Assembly: GCA_964655005.1 (NCBI GenBank)
Contig: CAZZKE010000005.1
Coordinates: forward strand, 16,076-80,075
DNA length: 64,000 bases
Reading direction: 5' to 3'
Origin: CAZZKE01 sp964655005
Lineage (GTDB): Bacteria > Pseudomonadota > Alphaproteobacteria > Rhodospirillales > JABHCV01
Shown: positions 25,665 through 34,975 of the stretch, in pieces
Layout of the letters: the number at the start of each line of letters is the position of its first letter
How positions within the stretch are numbered: position 1 is the first letter of the stretch
Translations under genes and position numbers: made by a program
The notes under the pieces: generated by a model
Seen by the model: the letters and a program-made list of their open reading frames with translations, nothing else
Told to the model about the DNA's origin: nothing
Databases searched by the model: none

Positions 25665-27215
25665 ATGAGTAGACCGAACGCAGCGAGTGACAAAACGGTC
25701 CGCCGGCGCGGTCGCGACGCCCGGCGCCTTGCCCGCAGCGAACGCAATACCGTTTCCCAACCCTATATAGTGCGCAATATCCCGCCCTCTGAAATACTGG
25801 ATGAAGAAGGCCTGGCGCTGATCGAAGGTAATGCCGAAACGGTGTTGCAGGAAACCGGCATCGAATTCCGTGACGACGACGAAGCCCTGGCGTTGTGGCG
25901 GGATGCCGGCGCCGATGTCCGGGGCGAACGGGTGCATATCCCGAAAGGGCTGGCGCGGCAACTGCTTTCGTCGGCGCCTTCGCAGTTTATCCAGTACGCC
26001 CGCAATCCGCGCCGCAGCGTCCGGATCGGCGGCAATGCGACGGTGTTTGCGCCGGTTTACGGGCCGCCCTTTGTGCACGACCTGGATCGGGGCCGCCGCT
26101 ATGGCACGATCGAGGATTTTCGCAATTTCGTGAAACTGGCCTATCTGTCTCCGGCCATTCACCATTCCGGCGGCACCGTGACCGAGCCGGTCGATCTGCC
26201 GGTCAACAAACGCCATCTGGACATGATTTATTCCCATATCAAATATTCCGACAAGCCATTCATGGGTTCGGTCACCCATCCGGACCGGGCCGCCGATACG
26301 GTGGCCATGGCGGAAATCGTCTTCGGCAAGGAATTCGTCGCCGGCAACGCCGTGACGCTGAACCTGATTAACGCCAATTCGCCGCTGACATTTGACGACA
26401 CCATGCTGGGTGCGCTGAAGACCTATGCCCGGGCCGGGCAGGCGACTATCATCACGCCGTTTATCATCGCCGGGGCCATGGCCCCGGCTTCGGTCGCCGG
26501 GGTGTTGGCCCAGGCGCTGGCCGAAGGCATGGCCGGCATGGCCTTCAGCCAATTGGTCAGGCCCGGCGCCCCGGTGGTATTCGGCCTGTTTTCCAGCACC
26601 ATGTCGATGCAGTCCGGCGCCCCGGCATTTGGCACCCCGGAACCGACCAAGGTGATCCTCGCCGCCGCCCAGCTGGCGCGTCGGCTGGGCGTTCCGTTCC
26701 GTTCCGGCGGTTCGCTCTGTTCATCGAAACTGCCCGACGCCCAGGCGGCCTATGAAAGCGCCCAGTCGATCTGGCCGGCGGTTATGGGCGGGGTCAATTT
26801 CGTGTTGCACGGGGCCGGATGGATGGAAGGGGGGCTTAGCAGTTCATATGAAAAATTCATTATGGACGCCGATCAACTGGCGATGATGGAAGTCCTGGCG
26901 GCGGGCATCGATCTATCCGAAAATGGTCAGGCCATGGACGCCATCGCCGAGGTCGGCCCCGGCGGTCATTATCTGGGCTGCGCCCACACCCAGGCCAATT
27001 TCGAAACCGCTTTTTATCGCTCGACCGTGGCCAACTATGAATCCTTCGAACAGTGGCAGTCGGAAGGTTCGCTCGACGCCGCCACGCGGGCCAACGGAAT
27101 CTGGAAGGAAATGTTGTCCGGTTATCAGCCACCGGTAATGGACCCGGCCATCGACGAAGCCCTGAGAGCCTTTGTCGAAAATAAAAAGGCATCGTTTCCA
27201 GATTCCAATATCTGA
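25665..27215 (+). CDS. MttB-superfamily quaternary amine:corrinoid methyltransferase, non-pyrrolysine type
   Basis: The 516-residue TIM-barrel protein belongs to the trimethylamine methyltransferase (MttB/MtgB) superfamily. The frame is continuous with no in-frame TAG, so it is a non-Pyl member like glycine betaine methyltransferase MtgB. Family blocks seen are NPRRSVRIGGNATVFAPVYG, HPDRAADTVAMAEIVFG, GGSLCSSKLPDAQAAYESAQ and EVGPGGHYLGCAHTQANFE. It should demethylate a quaternary amine and methylate the corrinoid protein encoded opposite it. ATG 25665 has GGGGAAA upstream; an earlier frame start at 25608 adds unconserved residues. Known non-Pyl members use glycine betaine, proline betaine, carnitine or gamma-butyrobetaine, so the substrate is open. 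Confidence 0.93.
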   Translation: MSRPNAASDKTVRRRGRDARRLARSERNTVSQPYIVRNIPPSEILDEEGLALIEGNAETVLQETGIEFRDDDEALALWRDAGADVRGERVHIPKGLARQLLSSAPSQFIQYARNPRRSVRIGGNATVFAPVYGPPFVHDLDRGRRYGTIEDFRNFVKLAYLSPAIHHSGGTVTEPVDLPVNKRHLDMIYSHIKYSDKPFMGSVTHPDRAADTVAMAEIVFGKEFVAGNAVTLNLINANSPLTFDDTMLGALKTYARAGQATIITPFIIAGAMAPASVAGVLAQALAEGMAGMAFSQLVRPGAPVVFGLFSSTMSMQSGAPAFGTPEPTKVILAAAQLARRLGVPFRSGGSLCSSKLPDAQAAYESAQSIWPAVMGGVNFVLHGAGWMEGGLSSSYEKFIMDADQLAMMEVLAAGIDLSENGQAMDAIAEVGPGGHYLGCAHTQANFETAFYRSTVANYESFEQWQSEGSLDAATRANGIWKEMLSGYQPPVMDPAIDEALRAFVENKKASFPDSNI

Positions 27216-27242
27216 TTTGGCGCAGCCTGCTAGAATGCCGGA

Positions 27243-27608
27243 ATGTCGTTCAGCAAGGAATTCGGCGAGCATGTTCTCGATATGCTGGAGCCGCTCGGGC
27301 CGCTCACGCTGAAGCGGTTGTTCGGCGGCGCGTGCATTAACTATGGCGATGCCACCTTCGCCCTGATGTTCGACGACACCATCTATTTCCGGGTCGATGA
27401 AAACAACATCGACCGTTTCAAAGAGGCCGGTTCCGGACCCTTCACCTACACGGCGAAGGGCAGGGAAGTGGTCGTCGGATCCTATTACCTGTTGCCCGAC
27501 GAGGCGTTTGATGACCCCGATGAAATACTCGACTGGGCGCGGGGATCGCTCGATGCCGGGCTCAAGGCCGCCCGCGCGAAAAAGGTTGCTAACAATGCCC
27601 GAAGCTAG
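27243..27608 (+). CDS. TfoX N-terminal domain protein
   Basis: The 121-residue protein matches the TfoX_N domain: LEPLGPLTLKRLFGGACINY, GDATFALMFDDTIYFRVDEN and an aromatic 'GREVVVGSYYLLPDE' segment. Stand-alone TfoX_N proteins are common in Alphaproteobacteria and are not proof of natural competence, for which the two-domain TfoX/Sxy of gammaproteobacteria is the regulator. It overlaps the next gene by 14 bases. It lies 27 bases after mttB but looks functionally unrelated. Confidence 0.87.
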   Translation: MSFSKEFGEHVLDMLEPLGPLTLKRLFGGACINYGDATFALMFDDTIYFRVDENNIDRFKEAGSGPFTYTAKGREVVVGSYYLLPDEAFDDPDEILDWARGSLDAGLKAARAKKVANNARS

Positions 27609-28170
27609 TCTGGCGCAAAAGGTCCGTGATTTCTGGTTCGGAGAGACCGGTTCCGGGATTTTTGGAACCTTCCGACCCGAATGGTTCGAAAAAAATCCGG
27701 ATTTCGATGCGGCGATCCGCTCAGAGTTTCTTCCCCATGTCGAGGCGGCGCTGGTTGGCGGTCTGGACGCCATGGGCGAGCGAAACGGGTTGGATTGCCT
27801 GGCCCTGCTGATCCTGCTCGATCAATTTCCACGCAACCTGTTTCGCGATCATGCGCGGGCTTTTGCCGGGGACGGGCGGGCGCTCAAGATAGCGAAAGCC
27901 GGGATCGGGCGCGGCTTCGATATGGCAGTGCCGCCGTTCCAGCGGTTCTTCTACTACTTGCCGCTGGAACATAGCGAGGACCTGGCCGATCAGCAAAGCT
28001 GCATGGAACTGGTGGCCGCCATGGATTACCGGGACCTGCTGAAATGGGCCACCGCCCACCATGACATTATCGCCCGTTTCGGACGCTTCCCGCATCGCAA
28101 CAAGGCGCTTGGACGGGTCAGCACGGCGGCGGAGATCGAGTTTCTGGCCGGCCCAAATTCCTCCTTCTAA
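27595..28170 (+). CDS. DUF924 family protein
   Basis: The 191-residue product shows the DUF924 pattern: VRDFWFGE at the N terminus, a central LLILLDQFPRNLFRDHARAF, then FYYLPLEHSEDLADQQ and RFGRFPHRNKALGR. The family adopts a TPR-like helical fold and its function is unknown. The ATG at 27595 lies inside the end of the TfoX_N gene (14-base overlap), implying coupling. A longer frame begins at 27397 but would overlap the TfoX_N gene by about 210 bases, so the shorter form is chosen. Confidence 0.9.
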   Translation: MPEASLAQKVRDFWFGETGSGIFGTFRPEWFEKNPDFDAAIRSEFLPHVEAALVGGLDAMGERNGLDCLALLILLDQFPRNLFRDHARAFAGDGRALKIAKAGIGRGFDMAVPPFQRFFYYLPLEHSEDLADQQSCMELVAAMDYRDLLKWATAHHDIIARFGRFPHRNKALGRVSTAAEIEFLAGPNSSF

Positions 28171-28216
28171 AAGTTTTCCATCGCTTTGAGTTCAACACAA
28201 GGGGTAAAGCTGCAAG

Positions 28217-29584
28217 ATGGAATCCGAGCAACACCCCGAAACCGCGGCCTGGTTCAGGCGGCGCCTGGCCCGCCATGTATCGGAAGTCCTGCGGCTGTCG
28301 TGGCCGGTGATTATCTCGCGTTCCGGGCTGATGACCATGGCCCTGGTCGATACCATTATGGTCGGTCGATACGCGACCACCGAACTGGCTTACCTGAGTA
28401 TTGGCATCATGCCATTCATGCCGGTGTTCCTTATTTTGCTGGGCATGGTCATGGGTACGGTGGTGATGACATCGGCGGCCTTGGGGGCAGCCAGATTTGG
28501 CGATTGCGGCGCCGCCTGGCGGCGTTCGCTGCCCTATGGGTTCGGGCTCGGCGGGCTCGGCTTCGTGGTCTCTATTTTTGGCGAACAGCTATTGTCCCTC
28601 AGCGGCCAGACGCCTGACCTGGCCTATCACGGCGGGCGGATCATGTTTATCCTGGGTTTGGGTCTGCCGGCCTATCTGATAACCGTCACCTGTTCGTTGT
28701 TCCTGGAAGGCATCAAGAGGCCGAAGCCGACCATGGTCGCCATGCTGGCCGCCAATTTTTTCAATGTCGGATTTAACTGGGTCCTGATTTACGGCCATCT
28801 CGGGATGCCGGCCCTGGGCGCCGAAGGTTCGGCCATCACCACCGCATTGTTGCGTTGGGGGCTTGCCTTGGTCATCGTCATCTATATATGGACCATGGCC
28901 GACCATGAAAAATTCGGCGTCAGGCTGAAACCGGCGGGGGGCTGGCGGGCCTGGACCGAACAGCGCCGCGTCGGTTATTCCGCCGCCGTCAGCATCGGCG
29001 GTGAATCGGCGTCTTTCGCCGCTATTGGATTGTTCGCGGGCTGGCTTGGCACGGCGCCGCTGGCGGCCTATTCGATTGCCAACAATTTGATTTCCATGGC
29101 CTTCATGGTGTCGCTCGGGGTCGGTTCGGCGACGGTGGTTCGGGTCAGCATCGCGCGCGGCCGCGGCGACGGCGCCGACCTGCGGCTGGCCGGTTGGACC
29201 GGGCTTGGCGTCAACACCGTGTTCATGGCCGTAATCGGTGCGATTTTCATTACCCTGCCGGATGTGCTGGCGTCGGCCTACTCGGCCGACCCGGCGGTCA
29301 AGGCCATCGCCGTCGGCCTGATCGCCTTTTGCGGCGCGATTGTCCTGGTCGATGGCGGCCAGGCGGTGATGGTCAACGCCCTGCGCGGCGGCGGCGGCAT
29401 CTGGGCGCCAGCCATCATCCAGAGCGTTTCCTATGTGGCGATACTGATCCCCCTGGGCTGGTATTTGGGCATCCACCGGGGCATCGGCGCCATCGGCCTG
29501 TATCAGGCGGTCCTGATTGCCTCCATAGTATCTTTATCGCTGCTATCGGCGCGATTTTACCGGATCGGTCGGGAATTATATTGA
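28217..29584 (+). CDS. MATE-family efflux protein
   Basis: The 455-residue membrane protein has about twelve hydrophobic segments and MATE hallmarks: LRLSWPVIISRSGLMTMALV, then DTIMVGRYATTELAYLSIG, and PKPTMVAMLAANFFNVGFNW. It is a NorM-like branch and differs clearly from the DinF-like MATE at 15755. Exported compounds are usually cationic drugs, dyes or metabolites. AAGGGG lies upstream of the ATG. It is 46 bases after the DUF924 gene and converges on the PPOX gene. Confidence 0.92.
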   Translation: MESEQHPETAAWFRRRLARHVSEVLRLSWPVIISRSGLMTMALVDTIMVGRYATTELAYLSIGIMPFMPVFLILLGMVMGTVVMTSAALGAARFGDCGAAWRRSLPYGFGLGGLGFVVSIFGEQLLSLSGQTPDLAYHGGRIMFILGLGLPAYLITVTCSLFLEGIKRPKPTMVAMLAANFFNVGFNWVLIYGHLGMPALGAEGSAITTALLRWGLALVIVIYIWTMADHEKFGVRLKPAGGWRAWTEQRRVGYSAAVSIGGESASFAAIGLFAGWLGTAPLAAYSIANNLISMAFMVSLGVGSATVVRVSIARGRGDGADLRLAGWTGLGVNTVFMAVIGAIFITLPDVLASAYSADPAVKAIAVGLIAFCGAIVLVDGGQAVMVNALRGGGGIWAPAIIQSVSYVAILIPLGWYLGIHRGIGAIGLYQAVLIASIVSLSLLSARFYRIGRELY

Positions 29585-29615
29585 GATTGTCGGGGTAATC
29601 GATCAGAAGTCAGAG

Positions 29616-30269
29616 CTATTCGCTCAAATGTTTCAGGTAGTCGGGAAAAGCAATACCCCGGCGCAGGCGCGGGTCCGGTTCCGGTGTGGTGAAGTGGGCC
29701 TTGAACGGCAGCACTCCGGCCCAGCAATCGACCTGGTCGTAATCTTCAAGGTCATCGACCGGCGGCCCGCTGCGGGCCTTGGCCGAGGCTTCTTCGATGT
29801 TCATAACGATTACCGTGGTCGCCTTCAGTTCCTTGTCGGTGTTGCCGCGAATATCGTCCCAGCGACCGGGAAACAGGTGTTCGAACATGTCGCGCAGGGA
29901 TGCTTCCTTTTCGTCCCGGTCGGTGATTGCCTTCGCTTGACCGAACGCCATGGCGCTGCGGTAATTGGCGCTGTGGTGAAACGGCGAGCGGGCCATGACG
30001 AAGCCGTCAAAAGCGCTGACGGTGACACACACGGGAATACCCGACCCGGTCGCCCGGATCATTCGGCTGGCCGATGAGCCATGCCAATACAGCTGTTCGC
30101 CCCGGCGCCACTGGGTGGTCGGTGTCACATAAGGCTGACCATCGACAACATAGCCGACATGACATACCGGAATGGCGTCGAACATGGCGTGGACGCTGTC
30201 ATGGTCGTAACGCGCCCGTTCGTGCGCCCGCTTGGCCCTGGAACGACTGGTTGGCTGGTAACTGGTCAT
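29616..30269 (-). CDS. Pyridoxamine 5'-phosphate oxidase-related FMN-binding protein (NimA-like)
   Basis: The 217-residue protein has a split-barrel flavin fold as in the Pyridox_ox_2 family. Visible blocks are HAMFDAIPVCHVGYVVDGQP, YWHGSSASRMIRAT, VCVTVSAFDGFVMARSPFHH and ATTVIVMNIEEASAKARSGP. This branch includes nitroimidazole-resistance-type and general FMN or haem-binding proteins, so a specific reaction cannot be assigned. It begins 11 bases after the DHH phosphoesterase stop on the same strand and may share its transcript. Confidence 0.88.
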   Translation of the reverse strand: MTSYQPTSRSRAKRAHERARYDHDSVHAMFDAIPVCHVGYVVDGQPYVTPTTQWRRGEQLYWHGSSASRMIRATGSGIPVCVTVSAFDGFVMARSPFHHSANYRSAMAFGQAKAITDRDEKEASLRDMFEHLFPGRWDDIRGNTDKELKATTVIVMNIEEASAKARSGPPVDDLEDYDQVDCWAGVLPFKAHFTTPEPDPRLRRGIAFPDYLKHLSE

Positions 30270-30280
30270 TGGCTGGTCAA

Positions 30281-31210
30281 CTAACCGTCGGCGTTGATGC
30301 GTTCCGTCAGCTCTTGCAACACCCTTTCAACATCGGCGTTGGCCACCCGGCAGGTGCCGGCGGCGTCGTGTCCGCCACCGCCGTATTCCAGCATTAACGG
30401 GCCGATCATGGTTTTCGAGGAGCGGTCGAGGATCGACTTGCCGACGGCCAGGACGGTCCACTCGCCGTCTTCGTGTGGCAACACCTGGATCGATATATTA
30501 CATTCGGGGAAAATGGCATAGACCATGAAGCGATTGCCGGCGAATACGGTTTTTTCGTCGCGCAGATCGACAATTACCAAATTGCCGTGCATCGTGGCGC
30601 AGCGCCTGATTTGCATTTCGGCGGCTTCTTCGTGCTCTTCGTACAGGCGCAGACGCTGTTCGACATCCGGAATTTTGAGGATTTCATCAACCGGATGATG
30701 ACGACAATAAATCATCATGTCTTTCATCAACTGATGGTTGGAAATATCGAACTGGCCGAACCTGCTTAGCCCGGTGCGCGGGTCGAGCATGAAATTCAGT
30801 AATGTCCATGGATCCGGAGCGAGGATATCCTGTTCCGAATACTGCGCCGAATCGGCCTTGTCGACGGCCTCGATCAGGTCTTCCGGAATGGCCGGAAATG
30901 CTTCTTTACCGCCGTAATAGTTGTATACGACCCGCGCCGCCGACGGGGCGTCGGCCTCGATTATGTGGTTGTCCCGTTCGCCAACCCGCAGCGTTTCGCT
31001 AAGATGATGGTCGAAACACAGGTGAACACCTTCAACGTAGGGCAGGTTGGTCGTTATATCGTTGCTGGTTACCGGAATCTTGCCGTCCTGCATTTCCTTG
31101 GGTTCGGCGAAGACTATTTCATCGATCAAACCAAGTTCGATCAACAGTCCGCCGGCGACGACCCCATCGAAATCGGCCCGGGTTACTAGGCGGTATTTTG
31201 TGTCAGCCAT
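30281..31210 (-). CDS. DHH/DHHA1-family phosphoesterase, exopolyphosphatase-like
   Basis: From MADTKYRLVTRADFDGVVAG the protein is 309 residues. The DHH motifs are present: RADFDG (motif I), HLCFDHHLSE (motif III) and a C-terminal LMLEYGGGGHDAAGT that forms the DHHA1 substrate site. Members cleave short polyphosphate, cyclic dinucleotide-derived pApA/pGpG or oligoribonucleotides with Mn2+; which one applies here is unclear. An upstream in-frame ATG at 31240 would add ten residues. It lies between cobT and the PPOX gene on the same strand, 70 bases after cobT. Confidence 0.85.
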   Translation of the reverse strand: MADTKYRLVTRADFDGVVAGGLLIELGLIDEIVFAEPKEMQDGKIPVTSNDITTNLPYVEGVHLCFDHHLSETLRVGERDNHIIEADAPSAARVVYNYYGGKEAFPAIPEDLIEAVDKADSAQYSEQDILAPDPWTLLNFMLDPRTGLSRFGQFDISNHQLMKDMMIYCRHHPVDEILKIPDVEQRLRLYEEHEEAAEMQIRRCATMHGNLVIVDLRDEKTVFAGNRFMVYAIFPECNISIQVLPHEDGEWTVLAVGKSILDRSSKTMIGPLMLEYGGGGHDAAGTCRVANADVERVLQELTERINADG

Positions 31211-31280
31211 CAATACATCCGTATTTGTCAACCACGCCATGCAACATAATGCTCTTCACTTCCCGTTTCAATGATGGATG

Positions 31281-33128
31281 TTACGCTGTCCGGCGGGTGT
31301 TAAATTTTTGTTCGACTTCTTCATCGAACAAGTCGGTCAGGTTGGCCATCATCGTGCCGCCCAGTTCCTCGGCGTCCGAGATGGTCACGGCGCGTTGATA
31401 ATACCGGGTCACATCGTGGCCGATGCCGATCGCCGTCAGTTCCACGTCGGACCGCGTTTCGATCCAGTGAATGGCATCGCGCAGGTGTTTTTCCAGATAA
31501 TTTCCGGGATTGGCCGACAGCGTCGCGTCATCGACCGGCGCGCCATCCGATATGACCATCAGAATTCGCCGCTGTTCGGGCCGCGCCAGTAGCCTGTTAT
31601 GGGCCCATAACAGGGCCTCGCCATCGATATTTTCCTTTAGCAGGCCCTCGCGCAGCATCAGGCCGAGATTGCGTCTGGCCCGCCGCAACGGCATGTCGGC
31701 GGCCTTGTAGATAATATGGCGCAGGTCGTTCAGGCGTCCGGGATCGGCCGGTTTGCCGTCATTGGCCCATTTCTCGCGGGCGTTGCCACCCTTCCAGGCC
31801 CGTGTCGTGAAGCCCAGAATTTCCACCTTGACGCCGCAGCGTTCCAGGGTTCGGGCCAGGATGTCGGCGCTCATGGCCGCCACGGTAATCGGCCGGCCGC
31901 GCATGGAGCCGGAATTATCGATCAGTAGGGAAACCACGGTGTCGCGGAAATTGCTGTCGATTTCCTGCTTGAAACTCAAAGGATGCATAGGGTCTGTGAC
32001 GACCCGGCTCAACCGCCCGGCGTCGAGAATGCCTTCTTCCAGATCAAATTCCCATGATCGGGTCTGTTTGGCCAGCAGCCTTCGCTGCAGACGGTTGGCG
32101 AGGCGCGAGACGACGCCTTGCAAACGCGATAGTTGCTGGTCCAGTTGTATCCGCAGCCGGCCCAGTTCTTCCGGTTCGCATAAATTCTCGGCGCCGATGA
32201 TTTCGTCGGATCCGGTATAATAGGCGCGATACGGGGGGGCGCCGGATGAATTGGCCGGCCATTGGTCCTGATTGTCGCGGGGGCCGGCCGGTTCGCTGCC
32301 GCCTTCGGCCATGCCCTGTTCGGATTCGCTTCCCACATCGGACGTCCCGTCCTCGATTTCGCCGCCGTCCTCGTCCGCCTCGGACGGGCTGTCGCTTTGC
32401 TGCTCGCTGCTTTCGGCCTGCTGTTCGTCGGGTGTCTGTTCGTCTTCGCCCTTGTCTTCGTCTTCATCGTCCGGTTCGGCGTCGCTGTCGTCGGGCAAGT
32501 CCAGGGCCTTGATTATGTCGGTAATGGCCAGCGCGAAGCCTTCCTGGTCATTGATATTTTCGATGGCCTTATCCAGTTGCCGACCGATACGGTCGCCGAT
32601 GTAGCTCTTCCAGTGCCTTAGAATGGGGTCGGCGGTGGGTGGCAGTTTATAGCCGCTCAGTTTTTCATGTAAAATCAGTCCCAGCGCTTCGGGCAACAGG
32701 CCTTCATCCCGTTGTTCTTCCTGTTCCGGCATGTTCGCCTGGCAACGATTTTCCAGCATGGCGTACAGGTTTTGCGAAACCCCCGACATGCGCCGGGCCC
32801 CCAGGGCTTCGACCCGGACCTGCTCGGCCCGCTCGAAAACCTGGGCCGAATCCTTGCCGGCCGGGCGGCGGCGGCGGTGCAGATCGGAATCGTGATATTT
32901 TACTCTCAGCGCCACGGCATCGGCGGCGCCGCGCAGGCGGGCCAGATCCTTGGCGGTGATGTTCGCATCCGGCGGGCCGGGCAGGCTGACGCTGGCGCCG
33001 CTGGTCGCTACCCTGGCTTCGTTGCCGGAAACGAAGGAAACCTCGATATCATTCCTGCCGGCGATCGACTTCAGGGTCGATTCGGTAACCCGCTTGATCC
33101 GGTCCGATGGCGTTTCGCTCCAGGCCAT
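31281..33128 (-). CDS. cobT: Aerobic cobaltochelatase subunit CobT
   Basis: CobT works with CobN and CobS to insert Co2+ into hydrogenobyrinic acid a,c-diamide in the oxygen-dependent B12 route. The 615-residue length is typical. An N-terminal domain is followed by a long acidic, Ser/Glu/Asp-rich linker (about 200-300) and a C-terminal von Willebrand-type domain with the MIDAS motif LLIDNSGSMRGRPI. It starts six bases after the cobS stop. Its presence shows that the host has part of the aerobic B12 pathway, relevant to the corrinoid enzymes 4-16 kb away. cobN is not in the window. Confidence 0.95.
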   Translation of the reverse strand: MAWSETPSDRIKRVTESTLKSIAGRNDIEVSFVSGNEARVATSGASVSLPGPPDANITAKDLARLRGAADAVALRVKYHDSDLHRRRRPAGKDSAQVFERAEQVRVEALGARRMSGVSQNLYAMLENRCQANMPEQEEQRDEGLLPEALGLILHEKLSGYKLPPTADPILRHWKSYIGDRIGRQLDKAIENINDQEGFALAITDIIKALDLPDDSDAEPDDEDEDKGEDEQTPDEQQAESSEQQSDSPSEADEDGGEIEDGTSDVGSESEQGMAEGGSEPAGPRDNQDQWPANSSGAPPYRAYYTGSDEIIGAENLCEPEELGRLRIQLDQQLSRLQGVVSRLANRLQRRLLAKQTRSWEFDLEEGILDAGRLSRVVTDPMHPLSFKQEIDSNFRDTVVSLLIDNSGSMRGRPITVAAMSADILARTLERCGVKVEILGFTTRAWKGGNAREKWANDGKPADPGRLNDLRHIIYKAADMPLRRARRNLGLMLREGLLKENIDGEALLWAHNRLLARPEQRRILMVISDGAPVDDATLSANPGNYLEKHLRDAIHWIETRSDVELTAIGIGHDVTRYYQRAVTISDAEELGGTMMANLTDLFDEEVEQKFNTRRTA

Positions 33129-33134
33129 GGCCGG

Positions 33135-34139
33135 CTATAGCACGGTCGTGCGGGCGACCGATTCCACAATGTCGTGGCCAAAGCAGCGCTGATAGTATTC
33201 GGCCACTACCGGGCGTTCCATTTCGTCGCACTTGTTCAGGAAAGTCAGCCGGAAACCGGTCTCCAGGTCATCGAATATCTCGGCGTTTTCGGCCCAGGTC
33301 AGCACCGTTCGGGGCGACATCACGGTCGAAATATCGCCGCCGACAAAGCCCGAGCGGGTCAAATCGGCCAGTTCGACCATGGCGTTCATCTTTTCGCGGC
33401 CCTCTGGCGTGTCGTATGACGGCACCTTCGAAAGCATGATCGCGACCTCGGCGTCATGGTCCAGGTAATTCAGGGTGGTGACGATGTTCCAGCGGTCCAT
33501 CTGGCCCTGGTTGATCTGCTGGGTGCCGTGATACAGGCCGGTGGTGTCGCCCAGGCCGATGGTGTTGGTTGTCGAAAACAGGCGAAAATAGGGATGCGGC
33601 CGGATCACCTTGTTCTGGTCAAGCAGAGTCAGCCTGCCCTCGACTTCCAGCACGCGCTGGATAACGAACATCACATCGGGCCGGCCGGCGTCGTATTCAT
33701 CAAACACCAGCGCCGTCGGGTGCTGTAACGCCCACGGCAATATGCCCTCGCGAAACTCGGTAACCTGCTGGCCTTCGCGCAGCACGATGGCGTCCTTGCC
33801 GACCAGGTCGATGCGGCTGATGTGGCTGTCCAGGTTGACCCGTACACAAGGCCAGTTCAGGCGCGCCGCCACCTGTTCTATATGGGTCGATTTGCCGGTG
33901 CCGTGGTAACCCTGAATCATGACCCGGCGATTGTGAGAGAACCCGGCCAGGATGGCCAGCGTGGTGTCGCGGTCAAACAGATAGGCCTGGTCCAGATCCG
34001 GCACATGTTCTTCGCCCTGGCTAAAGGCGGGGACTTCGATATCGCTGTCGATGCCGAATGTCTGGCGGACGGAAATCTTGATATCGGGTGCGTTCAGGGG
34101 AAAGGATGGCTCCATGGCGGTGGGCTCGGTGGCGGTCAT
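33135..34139 (-). CDS. cobS: Aerobic cobaltochelatase ATPase subunit CobS
   Basis: CobS is the AAA+ ATPase of the CobNST chelatase. In 334 residues it shows Walker A GYHGTGKSTH, Walker B ALVFDEYDAG and a sensor region FRLFSTTNTIGLGDTTGLYH, as expected of the family. The N-terminal part (IKISVRQTFGIDSDIEVPAF) is characteristic. It is followed directly by cobT and preceded by a J-domain gene, a common alphaproteobacterial order. Confidence 0.96.
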   Translation of the reverse strand: MTATEPTAMEPSFPLNAPDIKISVRQTFGIDSDIEVPAFSQGEEHVPDLDQAYLFDRDTTLAILAGFSHNRRVMIQGYHGTGKSTHIEQVAARLNWPCVRVNLDSHISRIDLVGKDAIVLREGQQVTEFREGILPWALQHPTALVFDEYDAGRPDVMFVIQRVLEVEGRLTLLDQNKVIRPHPYFRLFSTTNTIGLGDTTGLYHGTQQINQGQMDRWNIVTTLNYLDHDAEVAIMLSKVPSYDTPEGREKMNAMVELADLTRSGFVGGDISTVMSPRTVLTWAENAEIFDDLETGFRLTFLNKCDEMERPVVAEYYQRCFGHDIVESVARTTVL

Positions 34140-34228
34140 AACGATTAAGTCCAGTGTTCGGCATTAAAAGTAAAAGTTGATGGGTAAGGGGGTCGCCCGT
34201 GTTCGTCAATGAGAATCAATAGCGCCGG

Positions 34229-34885
34229 TTATTCGGTAACCTCGGCCATCAGGGTCTGGTAGGCTTGGGATATCTGTTTGAACTTTTCCTCGGCCCCCTT
34301 GTCGCCGCCGTTGGCGTCGGGATGGTGGCGTTTTACCAGCGCCTTGTAGCGAACCTTGATTTCGGTCAGGGATACCGGCGATTTCAGGTCAAACACGGCC
34401 AGCGCCAGGGCCTCCGGCGAGCCCGGTTTCGGTCGGTTGGTGAAGTATCGTTTGGCGCCGTTCTGTTGATCCGGCGCGTCGTCGCCGGGATCGCCAAAAG
34501 CCCCGAAGTCGTCAATTTTAATCCCTTCGCCGTTGTTTTTGAAATTTTTCTCGGCCCCCAACGGCCAGGACGGGCGGTTCCAGGTGGTGTCGCGCCGGAC
34601 ATCGGTTTCGACCTCTTCGTCGCTCATGCCGTCGTAATAGTTCCACGATCTGTTATACAGCCGGATATGATCCAGGCAGAACCAGCGGTGCCTGTCCAAC
34701 TGCTGGCGGGAATGGGGGGCCCGATGTTCGCCCAGGCCCCGGCACCCCGGCCATTGGCAAAAATGGCTGTCGGGGCTGACCTCCGGGGTGGCGCTGAACA
34801 TGCTCTTTTGGAACATCTTCTTGCGGCGCCTGTTTTTCCGGGCGGCAAAGGCGGGCGTTTCGGTTTTCTGGGCGTTACCTGACAT
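34229..34885 (-). CDS. J-domain protein (DnaJ-like), cobS-linked
   Basis: The 218-residue protein ends in a J domain of about 55 residues with the HPD motif in VKRHHPDANGGDKGAEEKFK; the helices on both sides (SLTEIKVRYKAL and ISQAYQTLM) fit. The N-terminal part has a small Cys/His cluster (SHFCQWPGCRGLGEHRAPHS, then WFCLDHIRLYN) that could bind zinc. Such J proteins should stimulate a DnaK-type Hsp70. It lacks the G/F and zinc-finger regions of true DnaJ. The link with cobST is conserved in several Alphaproteobacteria but unexplained. ATG at 34816 is an alternative start. Confidence 0.9.
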   Translation of the reverse strand: MSGNAQKTETPAFAARKNRRRKKMFQKSMFSATPEVSPDSHFCQWPGCRGLGEHRAPHSRQQLDRHRWFCLDHIRLYNRSWNYYDGMSDEEVETDVRRDTTWNRPSWPLGAEKNFKNNGEGIKIDDFGAFGDPGDDAPDQQNGAKRYFTNRPKPGSPEALALAVFDLKSPVSLTEIKVRYKALVKRHHPDANGGDKGAEEKFKQISQAYQTLMAEVTE

Positions 34886-34975
34886 TGTTCATCATATTCC
34901 GTTTCAAGGCAGAATATGAGGCTGATGGCCATATCTGGCAAGTCTTACCGGCAAAATATTCACGGCGGCCGGTCT

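Noticed and set aside
25665..27215. Pyrrolysine-containing MttB
   Set aside because: The frame has no in-frame TAG, and no pyl genes are in the window, so this is the non-Pyl type.
27243..27608. Competence regulator Sxy/TfoX
   Set aside because: Only the N-terminal TfoX domain is present; such single-domain proteins are widespread and not tied to competence.
32340..32640. A low-complexity acidic region in cobT as a possible repeat or misassembly
   Set aside because: An acidic linker is a normal feature of CobT.
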